From assembly GCA_028702975.1 (NCBI GenBank), contig JAQVNT010000002.1:1-32402 (forward strand): 32,402 nt of DNA. The letters run 5' to 3'. Position numbers and translations under genes: made by a program. Under the pieces are notes generated by a model. The model had not been told where the DNA came from. It did no database searches and saw only the letters and a list, made by a program, of their open reading frames with translations. Below are positions 1 to 6,275 of the stretch, piece by piece (the first letter of the stretch is position 1; every line of letters begins with the position of its first letter). Source of the stretch: Candidatus Delongbacteria bacterium. GTDB taxonomy: Bacteria > UBA4055.

Positions 1-174
1 TTTTTTTTAGCATGATCATCAAAGTCGTTTGCAAACGGTATGAAAGTATTAAAGCTTATCCAGTATATGATGGTTTACGCCTGTTACGACATCATAAAAT
101 TCAAGTATAGCGAAAAGTATTGCCGAACAGTTATATTTTCAATAAATTATGACAATTTATCATGGAGGTATAAC

Positions 175-894
175 ATGCAAAAAAATAACAGCTTGTCAGC
201 TTTAATTCTCGGAATATCGATATTTCTGGGTTTGTCGATGCTGGGATTTTTGTTAAGCAGCGCGGCAGTCAAATTCAGAATGATGGAACGAAGCGTAACC
301 GTAAAAGGTCTCGCCGAAAGAGAAATTCCTGCGGATATCGTCATATGGCCGATTCAGTTCATTACAGCCGAAAATAAGCTTGAGGAACTCTACAACGCGA
401 TCGACAGGAATAATTCAAGCATAAAGAAATTCCTGACCGAAAAAGGGATCGACCCTGCCGAGGTAACATTCTCTTCGCCTTCGATAACGGACAAATCGGC
501 GCAGCAGTGGGGCGGGAATGTGAAAGCGGAATTCAGATATTCGGCAGAACAGACGGTCACTGTTTACTCGAAGAATATTGATGCTGTAAGGAAAGTATCA
601 GGAGAATTGTCGGACCTCGGAAAGCAGGGAATAGTGCTTACCGGAGCCGATTATCAGGCGCAGACGGAATATATTTTTACCGGACTGAACGAAATTAAAC
701 CAGCTATGATCGAAGAGGCCACGAGGAACGCGAGGGAAGTAGCCTTAAAGTTCGCTAAGGATTCTCAGAGCGGGCTCGGAAAGATAAAAAGTGCGAATCA
801 GGGTCAGTTCAGTATCGAATCAAGGGACCGAAACAATCCTCACATTAAGAAAGTAAGGGTAGTATCAACGGTAGAGTATTATCTTTCAGATTGA
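175..894 (+). CDS. SIMPL-domain (DUF541) membrane-anchored periplasmic protein
   Basis: The 239-residue protein starts with a hydrophobic segment (about residues 10-33) that anchors it or acts as a signal, then a SIMPL/DUF541 fold: a line like RSVTVKGLAEREIPADIVIW at the start of the domain and KVRVVSTVEYYLSD at the end. Family members (YggE/BP26-like) are exported oligomeric proteins of poorly defined, sometimes oxidative-stress-related, function. The reading frame is open back to about position 40, but the ATG at 175 has a perfect GGAGGT five bases upstream and begins directly before the hydrophobic segment, so the longer start is rejected. The stop overlaps a possible TTG start of the following transporter gene, so the two are probably co-transcribed. 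The 174 bases before the gene show no other gene. Confidence 0.85.
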   Translation: MQKNNSLSALILGISIFLGLSMLGFLLSSAAVKFRMMERSVTVKGLAEREIPADIVIWPIQFITAENKLEELYNAIDRNNSSIKKFLTEKGIDPAEVTFSSPSITDKSAQQWGGNVKAEFRYSAEQTVTVYSKNIDAVRKVSGELSDLGKQGIVLTGADYQAQTEYIFTGLNEIKPAMIEEATRNAREVALKFAKDSQSGLGKIKSANQGQFSIESRDRNNPHIKKVRVVSTVEYYLSD

Positions 895-908
895 GCTCTC
901 AGGAAAAA

Positions 909-2300
909 ATGAATAAAGAAAGCGGAAGACTTCGCGGCGCCATAAAGATATCTATAGTTGAGGGGATATTCGCTCAGATACACTCAACGATGACAGCAAT
1001 CGGAACAGTGTTCATAACAAAGTTCGCTCTCATGCTGAACGCGACGCCTTTCCAGTTCGGGATATTGAGCTCGATAGGTCAGCTTTCACAGCTTTTTCAG
1101 CCTCTCGCTTCGGTAATCACGAAGAATCTCGATTCAAGAAAGAAACCTACCGTAAATTATGCGCTCGCAGGCAGGTTCCTGACACTTCTGCTACCGGTTA
1201 TCCCGTTCGTATTTGAAGGTCGAGCCGCGATAACGGCGTTCCTTTCAGTGTGTTTCATAAGTACCGTTCTTCAGGCTATTTCCGGGAACATGTGGATAGC
1301 TTGGATATCAGATCTGGTACCTCTGCGGTTCAGGGGAAGGTTTTTCTCCAACAGGTCCGTATATCTGACGATAGCGGCAATTCTGACAGGCTACACTTTC
1401 GGCTTCTTCCTCGACTTGTTCGACAGCGCTGACGGCAGTCTTGCTGAGAAGTTCAAGCTGAATTTCGATCTTTCGATCTATTTGAACAAGGAAAATCTGC
1501 CGTATGCGTATGTTATAATTTTCGGGACTGCGTCGGCGATCGGGATATACGGGCTACAGCTTCTTAAAAAGCAGCACGAGAGGCCTAAAAAGGTAGAGAC
1601 CGAAAGGTCAGCGGCACTGTTACTTTCCCCATTCAGAGATAAGAATTTTCACAAACTTCTGCTGTTCGGGTGCTGGTGGATGCTCGCTGTCGGGATAGGC
1701 GCGCCGTTCTGGCAGCCGTACATGATCACGGGTTTCAAAATGTCCATGATCGAGCTTCAGGTGTACGGTACATTCTCCACAGCGGGATCGCTTCTGATGC
1801 TTAGACCGTGGGGACGTTTCATCGACCGGTTCGGAAATAAACCCGCGATGATAATAGCGATAATACTCGGCTCGATCAATCCCGCCGTGTGGCTGTTCGC
1901 GACAGCGGACAATTACTGGTTCCTGTTCATCGAGGCGGCTTCGGCCGGTATCATGTGGTCCGGGACTGGCGTCATCATCACGAATCTCGTTCTCGCCGTG
2001 GCCCCGCAGGGCAGACAGCAGATATATTCCGGCATGTACAGCGCCGTAGCCGGCCTCGCCATGGTCGTCACGATGCTGATGTCTGGCACATTCCTTCCTG
2101 ATCCCGCGGAGGTCATGGGGCTTCACCTCGACTCAGAACAGGTACTCTTCGGCCTGACGGCTGTGTTCAGGCTGACAGCCATAATCCCGCTGATCGGTGT
2201 CTATGAGCGTAAGGCTAAACCCATCATGCTCATAATCCACCACCTCAACGATTTTGCCAAGGTCAGGTTAATCAAATATACGGGCAGAATGTTCAAATAA
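909..2300 (+). CDS. MFS transporter, substrate unknown
   Basis: A polytopic inner-membrane protein of 463 residues with roughly twelve hydrophobic segments and the usual cytoplasmic loop after the sixth (KKQHERPKKVETERS). Motifs typical of the major facilitator superfamily include the LDSRKK loop after TM2 and DLVPLRFRGRFFSNR in the middle of the N-terminal half, the latter shared with Bacteroidota/Ignavibacteria transporters annotated only as MFS. The substrate cannot be read from sequence. Two starts are possible: TTG at 891, overlapping the stop of the preceding gene, and ATG at 909 preceded by AGGA four bases upstream. I chose ATG because the residues before it are not hydrophobic or conserved-looking. 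The gene is noticeably GC-rich compared with the centre of the window. Confidence 0.85.
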   Translation: MNKESGRLRGAIKISIVEGIFAQIHSTMTAIGTVFITKFALMLNATPFQFGILSSIGQLSQLFQPLASVITKNLDSRKKPTVNYALAGRFLTLLLPVIPFVFEGRAAITAFLSVCFISTVLQAISGNMWIAWISDLVPLRFRGRFFSNRSVYLTIAAILTGYTFGFFLDLFDSADGSLAEKFKLNFDLSIYLNKENLPYAYVIIFGTASAIGIYGLQLLKKQHERPKKVETERSAALLLSPFRDKNFHKLLLFGCWWMLAVGIGAPFWQPYMITGFKMSMIELQVYGTFSTAGSLLMLRPWGRFIDRFGNKPAMIIAIILGSINPAVWLFATADNYWFLFIEAASAGIMWSGTGVIITNLVLAVAPQGRQQIYSGMYSAVAGLAMVVTMLMSGTFLPDPAEVMGLHLDSEQVLFGLTAVFRLTAIIPLIGVYERKAKPIMLIIHHLNDFAKVRLIKYTGRMFK

Positions 2301-2311
2301 CTGAAAATCTC

Positions 2312-2340
2312 TTGACAAACCGCATTATTAATAGTACTTT
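2312..2340 (+). promoter_or_regulatory. Sigma-70-like promoter of the toxin-antitoxin pair
   Basis: TTGACA at 2312-2317 is a perfect -35 hexamer. It is followed after 17 bases by TACTTT at 2335-2340 as the -10. The antitoxin ATG lies 25 bases downstream with AAGAGGG as ribosome binding site, giving a very short leader. The -10 lies inside an inverted repeat, which fits autorepression. Confidence 0.5.
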
Positions 2341-2355
2341 TAATCATACTATTAA
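2328..2355. promoter_or_regulatory. Inverted repeat, candidate antitoxin operator
   Basis: A perfect 9-bp inverted repeat, TTAATAGTA (2328-2336) and TACTATTAA (2347-2355), separated by 10 bases. It straddles the proposed -10 and transcription start of the toxin-antitoxin operon. Phd/YefM antitoxins characteristically bind palindromes at this position and repress their own operon, with the toxin as co-repressor. The assignment as operator is inferred from position and symmetry. Confidence 0.5.
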
Positions 2356-2365
2356 GAGGGCTGTT

Positions 2366-2629
2366 ATGTATAAATACAAAACAATAACCGCAAATGATCT
2401 GAAAACAAAAGGTATCTCAATGGTGGCTGAAGAGGTCGCTCAATACGGAGAGGCTGTCGTCACTGTCAGAGGAAAAGGTAAGTATGTGATCATTCCGATA
2501 GAAAAATATAACGAACTGCGTGAATATGAACTTTTGGCAGCTCTCGAAGAAACAAGAAAAGACATAGCAGAGGGCAAGTTTACTACAGAATCTGTCAAAG
2601 ATCATATTAAGAGTATCACGCATGATTAA
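2366..2629 (+). CDS. Phd/YefM-family antitoxin
   Basis: An 87-residue type II antitoxin. The N-terminal half (residues 1-50) has the Phd/YefM fold: an opening strand and helix ITANDLKTKGISMVAEEV, then AVVTVRGKGKYVIIPIEKYNEL, the signature strand pattern of the family, which forms the DNA-binding dimer. The C-terminal 35 residues (ALEETRKDIAEGKF onward) are the usual extended toxin-neutralising segment. The start at 2366 is set by AAGAGGG five bases upstream and by the family start; a longer frame from 2312 would run through the promoter. The gene overlaps the toxin gene by 8 bases, so translation is coupled. Confidence 0.88.
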   Translation: MYKYKTITANDLKTKGISMVAEEVAQYGEAVVTVRGKGKYVIIPIEKYNELREYELLAALEETRKDIAEGKFTTESVKDHIKSITHD

Positions 2630-2894
2630 AATAATTTACTCTGATCATTTCAAGAAGAGGGTGAGGAAATTTGTCAAAAAACATCCTGATCTTGTTCAGC
2701 AGTACGAAAAAACGATCGAATTGCTTGAGTTAAATCCGCATCATCCTTCGCTCCGACTGCATAAACTGACGGGAAAGTTAAGCGATCTATATTCAGTATA
2801 TATAAACATAACTTACAGGCTGTCTATAGAATTTTTAATTCAGGACGAAAAGATAATACCGGTTGATATCGGTACGCATGAAGAAGTTTACTGA
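2622..2894 (+). CDS. RelE/StbE-family mRNA interferase toxin
   Basis: A 90-residue basic protein of the RelE/ParE superfamily, the toxin partner of the preceding antitoxin. The segment HPSLRLHKLTGKLSDLYSVY, followed by a strand ending in YRLSIEF and IIPVDIGTHEEVY at the C-terminus, is the pattern of the RelE/StbE group annotated as ribosome-dependent mRNA interferases. Length is normal and no residue of the core fold appears to be lost, so the toxin looks intact. It starts inside the end of the antitoxin gene (8-base overlap), the usual order for this class. Function as an interferase is inferred from family membership. Confidence 0.88.
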   Translation: MIKIIYSDHFKKRVRKFVKKHPDLVQQYEKTIELLELNPHHPSLRLHKLTGKLSDLYSVYINITYRLSIEFLIQDEKIIPVDIGTHEEVY

Positions 2895-2912
2895 AGTGAA
2901 ATTGGAGGTATT

Positions 2913-3929
2913 ATGAGAAAATTAGCGAGTATTCAGAGGATAAAGGCATTGGAGCCGATCGAAGGGGCTGATGCAATAGAGAAAGCTACTGTTCTGGGCT
3001 GGCAGCTCGTTGTAAAGAAGGGTGAGTATAAAGTAGAGGATCTTGTCGTTTATTGCGAAATTGACTCTATCTTGCCCGAACGGCCTGAGTTTGAATTCTT
3101 AAAACCCCGCGGAATGAGGATAAGGACGATCAGACTTCGCGGTCAGGTTTCGCAGGGAATTTGCTTTCCGTTATCCGTTCTGCCGAAAGATTTTCCGATA
3201 GAAGAAGATGCCGATTGTACTGAAGTGCTTGGTATTGAAAAGTACGAGCCGCCGATCCCTGCCTGCTTAAGCGGAATTTCAAAAGGAAAATTCCCGTCGT
3301 TCATACCAAAAACTGATGAAACGAGGGTTCAGGTGCTTCAGGAAGTATTGGATAAATATAAAGGCGAAAAGTGCTATGTGACCGAAAAAATCGACGGCAG
3401 CTCTGTGACCTATTACATTAATAACGGCGAATTCGGTGTGTGCTCAAGAAATCTCGAACTTATCGAAGATGAAGAGAACAGCCTCTGGAAAGTGGCAAGA
3501 CAACTCGATATTGAGAACAAACTCCGCTCTCTCGGCAGGAATATCGCTCTGCAGGGTGAACTGATGGGTGAAGGCATACAGAGCAACAAGCTGAAATTAA
3601 GAGGTCAGACCGTTTTCTTTTTCAATGCCTTCGATATAGATAAATTCGTCTATCTGCCTTATGTTGAATTTAAAGAAATACTTGAAAATTTTCAGCTTCG
3701 GATGGTTCCTCTGATCACAACCGATTATGTGCTTGAGAATGATATCCCGTCGATCGTGAAAATGGCTACCGTAAAGAGTAAAATATGCCCGGATGTTTGG
3801 GCGGAAGGCATCGTGATCAGGCCGCTTGAAGATAAGATCGAACGGCTTATCGGAAACGATTATTTCAAGAACGACAGGGTCAGTTTCAAAGCAATCAATC
3901 CCGAATTCCTTCTGAAATACGGTGATTAG
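2913..3929 (+). CDS. RNA ligase, Rnl5 (DraRnl / DRB0094) family
   Basis: A 338-residue protein matching the Deinococcus DraRnl-type RNA ligases. An N-terminal OB-like domain (residues 1-110, with RGMRIRTIRLRGQVSQGICF) precedes a C-terminal adenylyltransferase domain. Covalent nucleotidyltransferase motifs are complete: motif I EKIDGSS with the AMP-accepting lysine at residue 159, CSRN at 177-180, LQGELMGEGIQSN at 213-225, FFFNAFDI at 235-242, AEGIVIRP, and motif V RVSFKAIN near the C-terminus. These enzymes seal 3'-OH/5'-phosphate nicks in RNA; DraRnl prefers a 3'-OH RNA strand in a nick. GGAGGT lies just before the ATG. It follows the RelE toxin gene by only 18 bases, so the two may share a transcript; whether it repairs RNA cut by that toxin is speculation. 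Confidence 0.9.
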   Translation: MRKLASIQRIKALEPIEGADAIEKATVLGWQLVVKKGEYKVEDLVVYCEIDSILPERPEFEFLKPRGMRIRTIRLRGQVSQGICFPLSVLPKDFPIEEDADCTEVLGIEKYEPPIPACLSGISKGKFPSFIPKTDETRVQVLQEVLDKYKGEKCYVTEKIDGSSVTYYINNGEFGVCSRNLELIEDEENSLWKVARQLDIENKLRSLGRNIALQGELMGEGIQSNKLKLRGQTVFFFNAFDIDKFVYLPYVEFKEILENFQLRMVPLITTDYVLENDIPSIVKMATVKSKICPDVWAEGIVIRPLEDKIERLIGNDYFKNDRVSFKAINPEFLLKYGD

Positions 3930-3969
3930 TATGAATAATATTTAAGGGAATGATACAGGAGAACCGTAT

Positions 3970-4356
3970 ATGAGAACAAATATCATACTATATGTCGCCG
4001 ATCAGAAAGCAAGCACATCTTTCTATAAAAAAGTTCTGATGATGCCGCCCGTACTCAATGTACCCGGAATGACCGAATTCAGACTCAACGAAGAAACCGT
4101 GCTCGGACTAATGCCGTCAGCAGGAATAAAACGACTTCTCGGAGATAAACTGCCCGATCCCGACAAAGCCGCAGGAATTCCGCGTGCAGAATTATATCTG
4201 TTGATCGATGATCCGGAAGCGTACCACAGACGCGCACTTGTGAACGAAGCGCAAGAGCTAATCCCGTTTCTCGCGAGGGACTGGGGAGATACTGTTGCGT
4301 ACAGCCTTGATCCCGACGGACATGTGATCGCGTTTGCGGGGAAGATAATTCAATAA
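3970..4356 (+). CDS. VOC-superfamily (glyoxalase/bleomycin-resistance-like) protein
   Basis: A 128-residue cytosolic protein with the paired beta-alpha-beta-beta-beta units of the vicinal oxygen chelate fold. The start TNIILYVADQKASTSFYKKV and the end GDTVAYSLDPDGHVIAFAGK are typical family ends, the latter carrying the metal-binding or fold-defining DPDGH segment. VOC proteins range from glyoxalase I to antibiotic-binding and catabolic proteins, and nothing here picks a substrate. CAGGAGA lies six bases upstream of the ATG. It is spaced 15 bases from the following membrane-protein gene, so probably the same transcript. Confidence 0.85.
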   Translation: MRTNIILYVADQKASTSFYKKVLMMPPVLNVPGMTEFRLNEETVLGLMPSAGIKRLLGDKLPDPDKAAGIPRAELYLLIDDPEAYHRRALVNEAQELIPFLARDWGDTVAYSLDPDGHVIAFAGKIIQ

Positions 4357-4371
4357 GAATAAGGAGCAATA

Positions 4372-4869
4372 ATGGTTCTTGATATTATATATTCGACATT
4401 GGGCGCATTATTCCTGATCGCGGGGTTTGCAGGCTGTATACTTCCTATTATACCGGGTCCGCCGATAGCTCTGATAGGACTGATTATAGCCTATTTTTCA
4501 TCGTTCTCTATTATAACCGGCAATACCTTGATCTACAGCACGATCGCTGTTGTTGTTGTTACAGTTCTAGACCTCGTCGCGCCGCTGATATTCACTAAAA
4601 GGTTCGGAGGTACTAAGTACGGCTTGTACGGAGCAACAGCAGGACTTGTTGTAGGACTTTTCTTCGGGCCGTTCGGTGTTATTCTCGGTCCGCTGATCGG
4701 CGCATTTGCCGGAGAACTCTATAAGGATATGAGGGATAAAAGGAAGGCGTTCAGGTCAGCCTGGGCGAGTTTTGCGGGGTTCATGTTCGGGACTGGTTTA
4801 AAACTTATAACCGTAGGCGTGCTTATCTGGATATATGTCGCATCATTTTTTAATTCTGTAATCCCATGA
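4372..4869 (+). CDS. DUF456 integral membrane protein
   Basis: A 165-residue protein with four to five hydrophobic helices. The opening GFAGCILPIIPGPPIALIGL with its conserved LPxxPGPP, and the glycine-rich middle (KYGLYGATAGLVVGLFFGPFGVILGPLIGAF) ending in a GELYKD element, are the hallmarks of DUF456. The repeated glycine-zipper-like helices occur throughout the family; the function is unknown. AAGGAG precedes the ATG. The last 20 bases overlap the end of the convergent gene on the other strand. Confidence 0.85.
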   Translation: MVLDIIYSTLGALFLIAGFAGCILPIIPGPPIALIGLIIAYFSSFSIITGNTLIYSTIAVVVVTVLDLVAPLIFTKRFGGTKYGLYGATAGLVVGLFFGPFGVILGPLIGAFAGELYKDMRDKRKAFRSAWASFAGFMFGTGLKLITVGVLIWIYVASFFNSVIP

Positions 4870-5950
4870 TCTCATCGATCTTCTGTTTGACCCGTCCGCC
4901 CGATCCGCCGTCGAGCCCTGTAAAGAAATAATTTCTGTATTGTTCAAGCTTCGCTTTCATTTCCGGTGTCGGGTTGAGCGCTTGTTCTACGCAGGGGAGA
5001 AGATCATCGGGACTTTTCATGTGCGGGAAAGCTCCGAGCAGCCATTCTTTGGGATCTATTGAAAGTACGGGCATTCCGTCCGAGTGGTTGAGTTCGTTAT
5101 ACGGGAGTTCGTAGATTATTCCGTACCTGCCGAGCGCGAGGAATTCGTTTACTACGCTTGAAGTGTCGCTTATCATAGTGTCTGATGCGTACATGTAGGG
5201 ATAGATGTCGTAATCTTCCTTGCCGATCAGGAAGACACCGGGTTTTTCTTTCGCAAGCTTTTCGTAATATGTGTGCTGAGAGTGCGAGACATATTTTCCG
5301 CCCCAGCTGTACGGGTGAAGTTTGATTATCAGGTTGTACTTCGGTATGAGGTCAGCTATTCTATCCTTGATGTATTCGATGCAGCTAGGTTTGTATGAAG
5401 GTGCGTAAAGTACTGTCTTCTTATTCGGGTCAAGCCCTGTCTTTTTTATCAGCGCGTCCCTGTCGTAATGTCCCTCCCAGAAGAAAGGGTCGAGCTTCGG
5501 AATGCCTATGGTGTAAAAGTCGGCTTTGTCCTGCCAGTTTATGCTTTTTATGTAATCGTACCAGTACTGCCCTTCCAGGAAGACATGATAGCGAAAATCC
5601 TTCTGCTTTACGATGTTTCTGATCCTGAGTGTTTTGATGCCTACACCGTGGTCGAGGTGAACTCTGACGCAGTCTCCGTACTTCTAGGGATCTTTTAGAG
5701 CATCACCGCATACTACAAGATCAAATCCTTCTGTTTCGTCGGTAAGTTTATAACCTTCCTTTTTCATCCACTCGGCGATCCTGTTCTTTTCGTTGATAAG
5801 AAATACCCAGAGGAAGCGTTTCTGGTCTTTGCCGATGCGAAATGATATATCATAGCGGTCGTCTTTTGAAAGCTCTTTATAAAGCGGATATAGTGAGTTG
5901 AAATAATATTCCTTTTTAAGATCGAAAAGCACTTTGATTTTTGACATCAT
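4850..5950 (-). pseudogene. CDP-glycerol glycerophosphotransferase-like gene interrupted by one in-frame TAG
   Basis: Read on the minus strand, the frame from ATG at 5950 (SD AGGAT) is open to the stop at 4850 except for a single TAG at 5684-5686, at codon 89. The two halves are in the same frame, and together give about 366 residues, the normal length for a TagB/TagF-type transferase (PF04464). After the stop the frame continues KYGDCVRVHLDHGVGIKTLR, containing the conserved HG of the family, then TVLYAPSYKP, YNLIIKLHPYSW and, near the C-terminus, DTMISDTSSVVNEFL, the family's nucleotide-binding D-x-SS-x-x-x-E motif. Such enzymes transfer phosphoglycerol from CDP-glycerol to teichoic acid or glycan. 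TAG is an ordinary stop elsewhere in the window, so this is either a recent nonsense mutation or a base-calling error. Confidence 0.8.
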
Positions 5951-6029
5951 TTATATCCTGTCAGAATTTTTTTGTAATTTAACTCATGGTTGCCAAAATA
6001 TCCAATATTTTATGATTTGTTTTTTATAG

Positions 6030-6064
6030 CTTCAGTTTTTCTTTAGATTCTGTTTATACATTCT
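6030..6064 (+). promoter_or_regulatory. Box A: OmpR-type direct repeat with -10, upstream of deleted COG4705 copy and TonB receptor
   Basis: CTTCAG (6030-6035), five bases, CTTTAG (6041-6046), ten bases, then TACATTCT (6057-6064) as -10. The 11-bp period of the hexamers is the geometry of PhoB/OmpR-family operators that replace the -35. Because the gene directly behind it is a remnant, the promoter may now serve the receptor gene 230 bases downstream. Confidence 0.6.
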
Positions 6065-6077
6065 GATAACTTTTTAT
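6037..6077 (+). repeat. 41-bp perfect direct repeat, copy 1
   Basis: Identical over 41 bases to 11014-11054, in the same orientation. It spans the second hexamer of the regulatory box, the -10 and the start of the untranslated leader (through TTCTGATAAC). The identity including the leader indicates a recent duplication or gene conversion rather than convergence on an operator. A degenerate partial copy of its 3' end lies at 8689. Confidence 0.9.
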
Positions 6078-6088
6078 GAGGTTCAGTT

Positions 6089-6249
6089 ATGAAAAATATT
6101 CAAAACGGTTTACTCAGCCATTGGAGAATGATGGGCTAGACATAAATGTCAGAATTGTAAATGCTGTCTTTTTTACCATAATAGCAAGTATGGTTATTTA
6201 TTTGACTTATAGTAAAGTAAATGTAATAAGAGAGGAAATAGCTGACTAA
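6089..6249 (+). pseudogene. Internally deleted copy of the COG4705 membrane-protein gene
   Basis: The first 29 bases are identical to the start of the intact gene at 9421. Then the sequence jumps to the equivalent of 10063 and encodes the intact gene's C-terminus (QPLENDGLDIN, NAVFFTIIASMVIYL) to a stop at 6247. The jump falls at TTTACTCAG (6109-6117). The same nine bases occur in the intact gene at 9441-9449 and again at 10054-10062, so about 613 bp were lost between short direct repeats. Since 613 is not a multiple of three, the N-terminal frame stops at once (TAG at 6137). The remaining differences in the C-terminal part show that this was a diverged paralogue, not a copy of the gene at 9421 itself. 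Confidence 0.85.
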
Positions 6250-6275
6250 ATAATCAATAAAATTTAAGGAATTCA

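Larger units (their letters stand above)
5951..6275. other. 325-base gene-free stretch holding a regulatory box and a deleted gene copy
   Basis: Between the minus-strand transferase and the TonB-dependent receptor there is no intact gene. It holds the promoter box at 6030-6064, the first copy of a 41-bp direct repeat (6037-6077), and an internally deleted COG4705 copy (6089-6249), all described separately. Base composition drops sharply to AT-rich here, marking the left edge of the central island. Confidence 0.7.

Noticed and set aside
26..37. 12-bp perfect palindrome CGTTTGCAAACG near the left edge, like a LacI/PurR-type operator
   Set aside because: It lies 138 bases before the first supported gene, is not repeated in the window and no LacI-family regulator is present. 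A single 12-bp palindrome is not enough.
40..174. Upstream extension of the SIMPL-domain frame
   Set aside because: It has no ribosome site, would put about 45 unlike residues before the signal anchor, and the ATG at 175 has a perfect GGAGGT.
1620..2126. Long open frame on the minus strand inside the MFS gene
   Set aside because: Its translation is rich in His, Arg and Pro, as expected for the shadow of a GC-rich membrane-protein gene, with no ribosome site or recognisable domain.
5684..5686. Pyrrolysine or other amber recoding at the in-frame TAG
   Set aside because: TAG terminates several normal genes in the window and there is no pyl gene or tRNA in sight; mutation or read error is simpler.
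5395..5698. Plus-strand open frames opposite the interrupted transferase
   Set aside because: The minus strand carries clear family motifs here; the plus-strand translations resemble nothing and lack ribosome sites.
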